Assembly (NCBI GenBank): GCA_002343545.1 | Contig: DDRA01000058.1 | Coordinates: 636 to 28,240 of the forward strand | Source of the DNA: Bacteriovoracaceae bacterium UBA2428 | GTDB lineage: Bacteria > Bdellovibrionota > UBA2428 | Direction of reading: 5' to 3' | Length of the DNA: 27,605 nt | In this document: positions 1 through 7,716 of the stretch, piece after piece | Layout: every line of letters begins with the position of its first letter | Position numbering within the stretch: position 1 is the first letter of the stretch | Program-made: the position numbers and the translations under genes | Notes under the pieces: model-generated | Seen by the model: the letters and a program-made list of their open reading frames with translations, nothing else | Told to the model about the DNA's origin: nothing | The model's database searches: none

Positions 1-1364
1 CGCTTGGCCTTTTCGATAACCATTTCGGCCACTTGAACGTGTCGCGAAGCCGGTTCGTCGAAGGTCGAGCTAACGACTTCGCCCTTCACCGAGCGCTTCA
101 TATCGGTCACTTCTTCGGGACGCTCGTCGATCAGAAGAACGATGAGCTTCACTTCCGGGTGGTTCGTCGAGATCGCGTGCGCGATGTCCTGGAGCATGAC
201 CGTTTTACCGGCCTTGGGCGGAGCGACGATCAACGCGCGCTGCCCCTTCCCGATCGGCGAGAAGAGGTCGATGATCCGCGTCGTCATGTTCGTCGGATCG
301 TATTCCATCTTGATCCGCTCCTTGGGATAGAGCGGGGTCAAGTTTTCGAAGAGGATCTTGTTGCGGGCGACGTCGGGGTTCTCGAAGTTGATCGTGTCGA
401 GTTTCAGGAGCGCGAAATAACGCTCACCGTGGTGCGGAGGACGCACCGTACCCGAAATCGAGTCTCCCGTGCGCAGATGCCAGCGACGGGTCTGACTGGG
501 ACTCACGTAAATATCGTCCGGGCCGGCCAAGTAGTTGTAGTCCGGCGAGCGGAGGAACCCGAAGCCGTCCTGAAGGATTTCGAGCACGCCCTCGGTCTCG
601 ATCTGCCCTTGCACGGAAGAGTGCGTTTCGAGGATCGCGAAGATCAAATCTTGGCGACGGAGACCCGAAGCGTTTTCGATCTTGTAGGCGTTCGCGAGCT
701 CGACGAGCTGCTTGATGTCCATGTGGCGCAGATCGCGCAGATGCAGCTTCTCATGGACGAGCGTCGGCTTTTCCTTGGGAACGACATCTTCGCCGGTGGG
801 GGGAGTCGTGGCGTTCGAGCCGAAACCGCCACCCATCGGACCTTGGCCCGCGTTATCGTAGAAGCCGTCGCGATCGCGGTTATTGCCGCGGTCGCGGTTG
901 TTCCCACGGTCACGGTTATTGCCGCGATCACGGTCACGGTTGCCGCCTTGATTGTGGTGGCGGTTCTGGTTTTGGTGCGGCTGCGGATGGCGGCCTTGGT
1001 TTTGGTGCTGGCCCTGGTTTTGGTTCTGGTTTTGGTTCTGATTTTGGTGCCGAGGAGCCTGCGGATTTTGATTCTGGGCAACGGGAGCCGAAGCCGAGAC
1101 CGCCTCTTCCGAGGAGGGAGCCGAAGGCTGGGCCGGGGCCGCCTCCGGAACCGAAGCTTCGGGAACGGCAACGGGAGTCTCGGCCTTCACGACTTCAGCC
1201 TCGGGAGCGGCGACTTCGGAAGCCGCCTCGACCGATTCGTCGCCACCGACCCCTTCTTCGAACTCAGAGGCATCCCCTTTTGCGGGACGGGAACGCGACT
1301 TGCCCGCCCTAACCGGTCGCGAGGAACTACGGCCTTGTCCTTCTTTGCCTTTGGACTCGCTCAT
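1..1364 (-). CDS. rho: Transcription termination factor Rho (3' end cut by window edge)
   Basis: Hexameric RNA helicase that ends transcription by pulling RNA from RNA polymerase. The first 454 residues are present; by comparison with E. coli Rho roughly the last 130 lie outside the window. The canonical part starts near residue 215 ([10 protein letters not shown]), followed by the OB-fold RNA site with DGFGFLR and [14 protein letters not shown], Walker A APPKAGKT at about 381-388 and Walker [15 protein letters not shown]. Before it lies an extension of about 200 residues: an acidic/Ala/Pro stretch, then a Gln/Asn-rich tract (about 97-141) and Arg-Asp-Arg/Gly-Asn-Asn repeats (about 142-167). 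The ATG at 1362-1364 is the best start; a GGAGG lies 16 nt upstream, too far to be a normal ribosome site. It is divergent from ftsK. The identity is certain; the role of the extension is unknown. Confidence 0.97.
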   Translation of the reverse strand, partial: MSESKGKEGQGRSSSRPVRAGKSRSRPAKGDASEFEEGVGGDESVEAASEVAAPEAEVVKAETPVAVPEASVPEAAPAQPSAPSSEEAVSASAPVAQNQNPQAPRHQNQNQNQNQNQGQHQNQGRHPQPHQNQNRHHNQGGNRDRDRGNNRDRGNNRDRGNNRDRDGFYDNAGQGPMGGGFGSNATTPPTGEDVVPKEKPTLVHEKLHLRDLRHMDIKQLVELANAYKIENASGLRRQDLIFAILETHSSVQGQIETEGVLEILQDGFGFLRSPDYNYLAGPDDIYVSPSQTRRWHLRTGDSISGTVRPPHHGERYFALLKLDTINFENPDVARNKILFENLTPLYPKERIKMEYDPTNMTTRIIDLFSPIGKGQRALIVAPPKAGKTVMLQDIAHAISTNHPEVKLIVLLIDERPEEVTDMKRSVKGEVVSSTFDEPASRHVQVAEMVIEKAK

Positions 1365-1405
1365 GCAGAATTTAAGAGAACCTCCAAAAAGGGGGATTTT
1401 AGGGA

Positions 1406-1452
1406 AGCCGGTTGTCGGCTGGAAGCAAGGTAAAGCGTTTGAGTGCCTTGCT
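1406..1452 (-). promoter_or_regulatory. Two hairpins in the rho leader
   Basis: Two inverted repeats lie between the candidate rho promoter and the start codon. The larger is AGCAAGG (1424-1430) against CCTTGCT (1446-1452), seven perfect pairs with a 15-nt loop. The smaller is AGCCG (1406-1410) against CGGCT (1416-1420) with a 5-nt loop. Autoregulation of rho through its leader is known in E. coli; that these hairpins take part in something similar is inference. A role in the ftsK leader on the other strand is also possible. Confidence 0.35.
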
Positions 1453-1459
1453 GACGTAG

Positions 1460-1489
1460 GGTCTACGGAATTTTCCGAGGGCCTGTCAA
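1460..1489 (-). promoter_or_regulatory. Candidate sigma70-type promoter of rho
   Basis: On the minus strand a perfect TTGACA (1484-1489) is followed after 18 bp by TAGACC (1460-1465), a weak -10. The spacer holds the dyad CGGAA-TT-TTCCG (1466-1477), which could bind a regulator. The predicted leader would be about 90 nt and include the two hairpins. Confidence 0.35.
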
Positions 1490-1536
1490 GAGCCTGGCAA
1501 TACAACTTTGGGACCCCCCATGCCATCATGATTTAG

Positions 1537-3909
1537 ATGAGTTCTTCGAAGAAAATTTCGACTCCTTCGAACCGCCCTTGGACCCACGCTTTCGGCTTGG
1601 GAATCCTCACCGTTTCCATGGTTTTGAGTCTCGGCTCCTACAATCCGGAAGACCCGAGCCTCAACACTTTCTCGAGCGTCTGGAGCACGCCCACGAACGT
1701 CTTGGGCTACTTCGGATCTTGGCTCTCGGACGCGCTCTACCAACTTGTCGGTCACACGGCTTGGGTTCTCCCGCTTCTGTTGTTCGTCGCGCTCGTTCGT
1801 TGGCTCATGCGGCCCTACCGCTCCGAGCCGATTCTCGGCGCTCGTTGGTGGATCGCGCTGGGCTGCTTGATCGCGGCCGCCGGCCTCGCGCTCGACCTCG
1901 TCTATCTCCATCGCGGATCGGGAGGCGGCCCCTTCCCGCCGCAGGGTCTCGTCGGGATCGGCCTCGGCGCGAGCTTCCGGCCTCTCGTCGGACGCGTTGG
2001 GTGCGGGCTTATCGTGCTCTCCCTCATTTGGGCGTTCTGCATGATCTGGTGGGAATCCTTGCCCGGTAATGTGATCGTAAACGCCCACCGCGCTTGGGCT
2101 TGGGCGAAGGGCGCTTTCGGCGGCTTCGCTTGGAAGCGCTCGGCGAAAGCTTCGGGCGAAGACGAAGTGCCGGCCCCCACCAAGATCCGCGTGGCGAACG
2201 CCGTTGCCACGACCGCCGCCGTCGCCGCTCCCGCAAAAGCGACGAAAGAAGACCTCGAAGACGAAGAAGCCGAGACCGACGAGGATTCCGAGGAAGGCCT
2301 CGAAGCTTCGGACGCGCACGACGAGGACGAGGAAGAATCCGAGGAGGCCGACTACGGCTACGGTCCGGGCGATGCCAAGATCGCCGACCCCGTGATCCGC
2401 AAGGAAATTCCCGAGGCCGACACCCGTCCTCGCGCGAAACTCGTGCGGGCGGCGCGCCCCGTTTCGAGCGGACCCGTGACCTGGGAGCTGCCTCCCCTCT
2501 CGCTTCTCGAGCACTCCAAGCGCAAAGCGAAAGTCCTCAGTGACGACCAAGTCAAAGAGATCGCCAAGCGAATCACCGTGGCGTTGAGAAGCTTCGAGAT
2601 CGAAGGGCAAGTCGAAGAGGTCACCCGCGGCCCCATCATCACAATGTACGAATTCCGCCCGGCCCCGGGCGTGCGCGCTTCGCGCATCGTGGCCGCCGCG
2701 ACCGACCTCGCCATGACCCTCGGCGTTCCCTCCGTTCGCGTCGTGGCGCCGATCCCCGGCAAGTCCGTGGCCGGCATCGAAGTCCCCAACCCCGACAAGG
2801 AAGACATCGTGCTTCGCGACGTCTTCGAACAGACTTCGGAACGATCGAAGGGGCTCAAGCTTCCGCTTTGTCTTGGCAAAGACATCGAAGGCCGTCCGAT
2901 CGTCGAAGACCTCTCGCGCATGCCCCACCTTCTCATCGGCGGCGCCACGAGCATGGGCAAGTCCGTGCTCGTGAACTCGGTGCTGACGAGTCTGCTTTGC
3001 CGCTTCACGCCCGACGAGCTCCGCCTCGTCATCGTCGATCCGAAGCTCGTCGAGTTCAAAGCCTTCGAAGATATTCCCCACCTGCTCCTGCCGATCGTGA
3101 ACGATCCGTCCGACGCGAGCCAGGCTCTGAAGTGGGCCGTGGCCGAAACCCGTCGTCGTTACCTGCTCATGCAAAAAGTCAGCGCGAAGAATCTGGAAGG
3201 CTACAACCAGAAGGTCGCGGAGTTCGACGAGTCCAAACTCAGCGAAGGCGAGGAGAAACCTTCCAAGTTCCCCTACATCGTCATCATCATCGACGAGCTC
3301 GCGGAGCTCATGCTGACGGGCCGCAAGGACGTCGAGCATTCGATCGTGCGCCTGAGCCAACTCGCGCGCGCGGCCGGCATCCATCTCGTCATGGCGACCC
3401 AACGTCCCTCGGCCGACGTCGTCACCGGTCTCATCAAGTCGAACTGCCCCGCGCGCGCCTCGCTTCGCGTGGCTTCGGCCTCGGACAGCCGCATCATCTT
3501 GGACTGCGCGGGCGCCGAACAACTTTTGGGACGTGGCGACATGTTCTTCACGAATTCCGGTCCGATGGGCCTTCGACGCATGCAAAGCTCCTTCGTTTCG
3601 GACGACGAAATCGACAAGGTCTGCAACTTTTGGCGCGGCCAAGGCGAACCCGACTACCGCGACGAAATTTTGAATCCGGAAAGCGCGGCCGCTCCGGGCG
3701 AAGCGGGATCGGGATCGGCCGACCGCGACGAGCTCTTCGGTGATGTTATCGATTTTGCTAAGCAAAATGGTAAAATTTCCACTTCATTGATCCAGCGTCG
3801 TTTTAGCATCGGCTATACTCGCGCCGCTCGAATCATGGAGCAGCTTGAGGCCGCCGGACTCGTGGGCGAACAGAGCGCGGCCGGAAAACCGCGCGAAGTC
3901 TTGGCCTAA
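1537..3909 (+). CDS. ftsK: DNA translocase FtsK
   Basis: Septum-anchored DNA pump that clears and aligns chromosome ends at division. The 790 residues show the full FtsK plan: about four membrane segments in the first ~180 residues, a short acidic linker (about 235-275, almost all Glu/Asp), then the RecA-like motor with a P-loop GATSMGKS (469-476) and Walker B VIIIDEL with Asp586-Glu587. A C-terminal winged-helix gamma domain (STSLIQRRFSIGYTRAARI) normally reads the polar KOPS/SRS sequences and activates XerD. The linker is short compared with E. coli FtsK, so this is the compact SpoIIIE-like size class. The P-loop has Ser-Met where GSGKS is common. No Shine-Dalgarno sequence precedes the ATG; a weak CATGAT lies 4 nt upstream. 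It is divergent from rho, and no terminator was seen before the next gene. Confidence 0.97.
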   Translation: MSSSKKISTPSNRPWTHAFGLGILTVSMVLSLGSYNPEDPSLNTFSSVWSTPTNVLGYFGSWLSDALYQLVGHTAWVLPLLLFVALVRWLMRPYRSEPILGARWWIALGCLIAAAGLALDLVYLHRGSGGGPFPPQGLVGIGLGASFRPLVGRVGCGLIVLSLIWAFCMIWWESLPGNVIVNAHRAWAWAKGAFGGFAWKRSAKASGEDEVPAPTKIRVANAVATTAAVAAPAKATKEDLEDEEAETDEDSEEGLEASDAHDEDEEESEEADYGYGPGDAKIADPVIRKEIPEADTRPRAKLVRAARPVSSGPVTWELPPLSLLEHSKRKAKVLSDDQVKEIAKRITVALRSFEIEGQVEEVTRGPIITMYEFRPAPGVRASRIVAAATDLAMTLGVPSVRVVAPIPGKSVAGIEVPNPDKEDIVLRDVFEQTSERSKGLKLPLCLGKDIEGRPIVEDLSRMPHLLIGGATSMGKSVLVNSVLTSLLCRFTPDELRLVIVDPKLVEFKAFEDIPHLLLPIVNDPSDASQALKWAVAETRRRYLLMQKVSAKNLEGYNQKVAEFDESKLSEGEEKPSKFPYIVIIIDELAELMLTGRKDVEHSIVRLSQLARAAGIHLVMATQRPSADVVTGLIKSNCPARASLRVASASDSRIILDCAGAEQLLGRGDMFFTNSGPMGLRRMQSSFVSDDEIDKVCNFWRGQGEPDYRDEILNPESAAAPGEAGSGSADRDELFGDVIDFAKQNGKISTSLIQRRFSIGYTRAARIMEQLEAAGLVGEQSAAGKPREVLA

Positions 3910-4055
3910 GAATTCGCGAACACCGCAAATTTCAAGGCGAACAAACCACTCGTTCGCTCGAAGTTCGCGCGCCCTGCATCACCTTGAGGCGAAACGCTGC
4001 ACCTTGCGGCCCCCTAGCTCTGACGGTAGCCTGATTTTATTCGGGGAGGCTTCTC

Positions 4056-4916
4056 ATGATTCGTTACGTGATTTCGGCGAGTTTCGCGTTTTTTTCATTG
4101 GCATCTTTCGCCGAGGAAACTCTGGCGAAACCTCAAGCGCCATCGATCCTGGCGTTTGGCGATTCCATCATGGCGGGTTACTCAAAGAACGGCGACCTCC
4201 GTTTCGGCAAGCTGGACTTCGTCTCGCTCGTCGGCCAAGCGGTACGCACCCGTTCCGAGTATCCCAAGTTCGAGATTTGGAATCTCGCGATTCCGGGATT
4301 GAAGACGGGCGCCATTCGCAAAGCGTTCGAGAAGCTTCAGATCGGCCGCCAGCGCGACAGCGACATCCTGTTGCTGAACGGTGGCGGCAACAACGCTTTG
4401 CCCTTCCGTAAGCTTCCGCTCGCGCAAGTCTGCGACGAGCGAACCTACGAAGGATTCGTGCCCGCGATCACGGCGGACTGGGTTTCGATGACGAACCTCC
4501 TTCGTTCGCGCCGGCCGGCTTCCAAGCCGACCCTCGTGCTCGGCCTTTACTACCCGCCTTTGAACCAAGGTCTCTCGCAACCCTGCGGCCCCAACCGCTC
4601 GGTCGCCGATGTCTTCTTGCCCTTCCTCGCGGCGGCCAATCACCGCATCCAGGAATTGGCCAAGCGCGACCAACTGCTTTGGCTCGACCTCATGCCCATC
4701 ATGAACTGCCCGGCCTCGGCCCGTCACCTCTGCGAGATCCAAGCGGGTGAGCCGCTCGCGAGTTACCAGGCTCGTTTGGCCGTCCTCATGAAGGCCGGCA
4801 TCTTCCGCGATCCCGGCGATAACGAGGGCGGGATTATCCAAGCCGATCACGTTCACCCGAACGCACGCGGCCACCGCCTGATTTCGGAAAGCATCCTTCA
4901 AGTTCTCGGCTATTAG
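4056..4916 (+). CDS. Secreted SGNH/GDSL-family hydrolase
   Basis: Probable exported esterase/lipase-like enzyme of 286 residues; substrate unknown. A signal peptide covers about residues 1-19 (cut near SFA-EE). Block I is AFGDSIMAGY with nucleophile Ser37, block II is the Gly of AIPGLKTG near 81, block III is GGGNN around 109-113, and block V is DHVHPN with Asp264 and His267. All four SGNH blocks are thus present. The order Ser-Gly-Asn-(Asp-x-x-His) is typical of the family, which includes lysophospholipases, acyl-esterases and polysaccharide deacetylases, so the substrate cannot be read from the motifs. The start has a clear ribosome site (GGGGAGG about 6 nt upstream). It stands alone: the following terminator ends the unit. 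Confidence 0.85.
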   Translation: MIRYVISASFAFFSLASFAEETLAKPQAPSILAFGDSIMAGYSKNGDLRFGKLDFVSLVGQAVRTRSEYPKFEIWNLAIPGLKTGAIRKAFEKLQIGRQRDSDILLLNGGGNNALPFRKLPLAQVCDERTYEGFVPAITADWVSMTNLLRSRRPASKPTLVLGLYYPPLNQGLSQPCGPNRSVADVFLPFLAAANHRIQELAKRDQLLWLDLMPIMNCPASARHLCEIQAGEPLASYQARLAVLMKAGIFRDPGDNEGGIIQADHVHPNARGHRLISESILQVLGY

Positions 4917-4944
4917 TTCTTTATAAAATCTGGGGTTTATCCGG

Positions 4945-4976
4945 GGGCGGAGGCCAAGGCTTCCGCCCTTTTTTAT
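4945..4976 (+). terminator. Rho-independent terminator after the SGNH hydrolase
   Basis: A GC-rich hairpin (GGGCGGA...TCCGCCC, extendable to about 10 pairs around a CAAG loop, 4945-4968) is followed directly by TTTTTT (4969-4974). It lies 28 nt after the stop codon. Confidence 0.9.
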
Positions 4977-5004
4977 TGACCCAAGCGTTCAAAATCACTA
5001 TCAA
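4976..5004 (+). promoter_or_regulatory. lolA promoter, placing the start of RNA at the GTG
   Basis: TTGACC (4976-4981) and TATCAA (4999-5004) with a 17-bp spacer form a good sigma70-type promoter just after the upstream terminator. The expected RNA start is around 5011-5013, at or beside the GTG at 5014. No Shine-Dalgarno sequence exists there, so a leaderless lolA mRNA is likely. Confidence 0.6.
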
Positions 5005-5013
5005 TTTCGCACT

Positions 5014-5697
5014 GTGTTATTGAAAGTGATCGCATCGATTTTCCTCTTCAGCTTCGTTTCCCCCGCTTCCGCTACGACGATCGACGCGGAAACGCGCGTC
5101 GTTCTGAAGGCCATCGCCGACAAGTACAAGAAGCTCGGCAACTGGACGGGAACCTTCACCCAAGAAACGAAGTCGGTCGGGCTCGGAAACTCGACTTTCA
5201 ACGAAGGACAGCTTCACTTCGTCACGCCGAACCGCTTCCGCTATTCGCTCGTCCGTCCGGAAGTTTCCGACTTCATCTCGAACGGCAAGTCCGCCTGGCA
5301 CGTGCGCTACGCCGAAGGCCGCGAAAAACCGGCCAACGTGCTCGTCATCCAAGACCTCCGCAAGACGGAGTTGGACCGCTATCTCGTTTTCCTTCGTGGC
5401 GCCAAAGCCTCCACGCCCGCCGAAGAGAAAGCTTTGCTCGAAGCCTACACGCCCAAGGGCAAGTCTTCCGCCGATGAGCTCGTGCTCGAGCTCACGCCCA
5501 AGCGCTCGGCCGAGATCGCCAAGGTCAGTCTCATCTTCAAGCAGAAATCCGAAGCCCCTTACCGCGTCATCGTCGAAGACGTGCTCGGGACGCGCACGAG
5601 CGTGACCGTGAATTCTTTCGAACGCATCAAGAAAACCGATCCCAAGCTGTTCGAGCCGAAGATTCCGGCCGGATCGAAGACGGAGACCCTGAAATGA
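5014..5697 (+). CDS. lolA: Outer-membrane lipoprotein carrier protein LolA
   Basis: Periplasmic chaperone that takes mature lipoproteins from the LolCDE transporter to the outer membrane. The protein has 227 residues, close to the family norm. A signal peptide occupies residues 1-20 (cut after SPASA), followed by the LolA-type opening (LKAIADKYKKLGNWTGTFTQ) and the FNEGQLHFVTPNRFRYSLVRP segment that corresponds to the conserved G-x-(L/I)-x-(F/V)-x-x-P-x-(R/K)-(F/L) strand. The GTG at 5014 is chosen because it gives a complete signal peptide and sits where the promoter predicts RNA to start. The stop overlaps the rimO start (ATGA), so the two are translationally coupled. LspA and an Lgt-like protein later in the window complete a lipoprotein-biogenesis theme. 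Confidence 0.88.
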   Translation: MLLKVIASIFLFSFVSPASATTIDAETRVVLKAIADKYKKLGNWTGTFTQETKSVGLGNSTFNEGQLHFVTPNRFRYSLVRPEVSDFISNGKSAWHVRYAEGREKPANVLVIQDLRKTELDRYLVFLRGAKASTPAEEKALLEAYTPKGKSSADELVLELTPKRSAEIAKVSLIFKQKSEAPYRVIVEDVLGTRTSVTVNSFERIKKTDPKLFEPKIPAGSKTETLK

Positions 5698-7097
5698 AGA
5701 ATGTCCACATCATTTCCCTCGGCTGCGCGCGCAACCTCGTCGACTCGGAGGTCATGGCCGGCCTGCTCGACAAGGAAGGCTACGCCGTCACCGGCGAAGC
5801 GTCTTCGGCCGACCTGATCATCGTGAACACCTGCGGCTTCATCAACGAAGCCAAGAAGGAATCCATCGACACGATTCTCGAGGCCGCTCAGTTCAAGGAT
5901 CCCGAGAAGGGACGCCTGCAGAAGCTCGTCGTCTCGGGTTGCCTGGCCGAACGCTATCCGGGCGAGCTCAAGGAAAACATCCCCGAAGTCGACCTCGTGA
6001 CGGGAACGGCCGCTTTCTCCAAGATCATCCAGGAAGTCGAACTGCTCAAGACGAGCGACTCCGACGGCGGCGGCGTGCGCATGCACAAGGATCGCCTCAA
6101 GGACTACGACCTTCCGCGCGTGAACAGCCAACCCTTCTACACGGCCTACCTGAAGCTGGCCGAAGGCTGCGCCAAGCGCTGCAGCTTCTGCATCATTCCC
6201 AAGCTTCGCGGCAAGCTCCGTTCGCGCAGCATCGCGATGCTCGTGAAGGAGGCGCAGGAGCTCGTGGGCACGGGCGTGCGCGAACTCAACCTCATCGCGC
6301 AGGACCTCACGGACTTCGGCAAGGACCGAAGCGACGGCGCCAACCTCGCCGCGCTCCTTCGTGAGCTCGTCAAAGTCGAAGGTCTCGAGTGGATCCGGCT
6401 CTTCTACGCCTACCCCGATCAGCTCGACGACGAAGTCATCGACCTCATCAAGAACGAGCCGAAGATCTGCAAGTACCTGGACGTTCCCGTTCAGCACATC
6501 AACGACCGCATCCTCACGAACATGAACCGCAAGGTCTCGGGCGACCAGGTCCGGCACATGCTCCGTCGGCTCCGCGAAGAGGTCCCGGGCATGGTGTTGA
6601 GGACTTCGCTCATGGTCGGCTTCCCGGGTGAAAGCGAAGCGCATTTCCGCGAGCTGATCGATTTCGTGTCGGAAGGTCTCGTTGATCAGTTGGGCGTCTT
6701 CACGTACTCGCACGAAGAAGGCACGGCTTCGTTCAAGTTCAAAGATGACGTACCGGAGAAGACCAAGCTCAAGCGCCAGAAGCTCGTCTACGACGCGCAC
6801 GCCAAAGTCTCGCAAGCCAAGTTGGCCAAGTGGATTGGGCAAGAGATCGACGTGCTCGTGGAAGGCCTGCATCCCGAGACCGACCTTCTTCTGAAGGGCC
6901 GCCACTACGGGCAGGCGCCGGGTATCGATAACCTGACCCTCATCAACGAAGGCACGGCCGAGGTGGGCGAGATGGTCCGCGTTCGCGTAACGGAGATCGC
7001 CGGTCTCGACCTGATCGCTTCGGTCGTGGAGCGCGAAAAAGGCTTCGCCCCGCGCCGCCGCACGAAGGCGGATGCCGCCGTCGTGACCTACCTCTAA
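5694..7097 (+). CDS. rimO: Ribosomal protein S12 methylthiotransferase RimO
   Basis: Radical-SAM enzyme that adds a methylthio group to the conserved Asp of ribosomal protein S12. The 467 residues contain an N-terminal UPF0004 domain with cluster ligands Cys11 (SLGCARNLVDSEV), Cys47 (NTCGFI) and Cys83 (SGCLAERYPG). The radical-SAM motif Cys159-x3-Cys163-x2-Cys166 (CAKRCSFCIIP) follows, and a C-terminal TRAM domain binds the substrate. The SLGC-x-x-N-x-V-D-S-E signature favours RimO over MiaB. The start overlaps the lolA stop in ATGA and no separate ribosome site is visible, so translation probably depends on lolA. This pairing puts ribosome modification under the lolA promoter, which looks incidental. 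Confidence 0.95.
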   Translation: MKNVHIISLGCARNLVDSEVMAGLLDKEGYAVTGEASSADLIIVNTCGFINEAKKESIDTILEAAQFKDPEKGRLQKLVVSGCLAERYPGELKENIPEVDLVTGTAAFSKIIQEVELLKTSDSDGGGVRMHKDRLKDYDLPRVNSQPFYTAYLKLAEGCAKRCSFCIIPKLRGKLRSRSIAMLVKEAQELVGTGVRELNLIAQDLTDFGKDRSDGANLAALLRELVKVEGLEWIRLFYAYPDQLDDEVIDLIKNEPKICKYLDVPVQHINDRILTNMNRKVSGDQVRHMLRRLREEVPGMVLRTSLMVGFPGESEAHFRELIDFVSEGLVDQLGVFTYSHEEGTASFKFKDDVPEKTKLKRQKLVYDAHAKVSQAKLAKWIGQEIDVLVEGLHPETDLLLKGRHYGQAPGIDNLTLINEGTAEVGEMVRVRVTEIAGLDLIASVVEREKGFAPRRRTKADAAVVTYL

Positions 7098-7144
7098 GGC
7101 CCGAACGGCGGCTCTTTGACGGCCCGACCCGCTCCCGAAGGACC

Positions 7145-7150
7145 TATAAT
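7145..7150 (+). promoter_or_regulatory. Consensus -10 box at a leaderless-type start
   Basis: A perfect TATAAT lies 7 nt before the ATG at 7158, so RNA would begin at or within a base or two of the start codon. The nearest -35 match, TTGACG (7116-7121), is 23 bp away, longer than the usual 17. There is no Shine-Dalgarno sequence. Confidence 0.5.
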
Positions 7151-7157
7151 TTCTGGG

Positions 7158-7688
7158 ATGAAGAAGTTTTTTCTCGCTCCGTTGGCGATCTTTCTCCTTT
7201 GCTCGGCCTGCTCGAGCTCCGCTCCCGCGGCATCGGAGGGCGATCGTCAGCCCGCCAGCGTCGGCGAAAACCAAACCAAACTCTCTCCTCTGGTCGGAAA
7301 CTACGTCGTTCAGCGGGGCGGAAGGGGCTGCAAGTTCGACTCGGTCCGGCTGGTCATCCGAAAGCACGGCGGCACCAAGGGTCGCGTGACGATCGCCCCC
7401 TCGACCAGTCTCGAGATCGAAGGGCTGAATCAAAACCAGCCGACCGCGATGGCTTCGATCAATCTCGCGACCGAAACGACGAGCAGCACCTACGAGAAGT
7501 CCGAGCTGACGATCGACGACAAAGGGATTTCCTACCGCCTTCAAGGCAAGATCGACGGGCCGTTGGGATTCAAGCAAAGCGTCGTGAACGAAAGCGTCGA
7601 GCTCGAGCTAAAACGCGACGGGACTTACGCCCTGTCCATTTCGGGGGAATCCAGCGCCGATTGCGCCTCCTTGCTGAAGAGCCAGTAA
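7158..7688 (+). CDS. Putative lipoprotein of unknown function
   Basis: Unrecognised 176-residue exported protein. The N-terminus is a lipoprotein-type signal: two Lys, a hydrophobic stretch, then LLCSAC with Cys18 as likely lipidated residue (the -3 residue is Cys, slightly unusual). A Ser/Ala-rich linker follows, then a beta-rich domain with alternating hydrophobic residues and two further Cys (in GRGCKF and SADCAS) that could form a disulfide. The pattern resembles small lipocalin- or META-like periplasmic domains, but no signature fixes a family. The ATG at 7158 is preferred over the in-frame TTG at 7116, which would put 14 extra residues before the signal. If genuine, it is a client for the Lgt/LspA/LolA route found in this window. 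Confidence 0.7.
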   Translation: MKKFFLAPLAIFLLCSACSSSAPAASEGDRQPASVGENQTKLSPLVGNYVVQRGGRGCKFDSVRLVIRKHGGTKGRVTIAPSTSLEIEGLNQNQPTAMASINLATETTSSTYEKSELTIDDKGISYRLQGKIDGPLGFKQSVVNESVELELKRDGTYALSISGESSADCASLLKSQ

Positions 7689-7716
7689 GCTGAGCGACGG
7701 TCTGTAATCCGAAGGA

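Noticed and set aside
33..1433. 466-codon plus-strand open frame opposite rho
   Set aside because: The minus strand encodes Rho with all its motifs; the Val/Leu-rich run in this frame is just the complement of the Q/N codons.
1486..3765. 759-codon open frame on the minus strand across ftsK
   Set aside because: It is antisense to an unmistakable ftsK; its composition (Arg, Asp, His, Val) is that of a GC-rich shadow frame and no family motif is present.
7116..7157. Upstream start for the lipoprotein at 7116
   Set aside because: It would place 14 Pro-rich residues before a complete lipoprotein signal and would lie upstream of the TATAAT box.
5559..7577. 672-codon minus-strand open frame across rimO
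   Set aside because: Shadow of rimO, whose cysteine motifs and length are exact. The frame also runs over the start of the lipoprotein gene.
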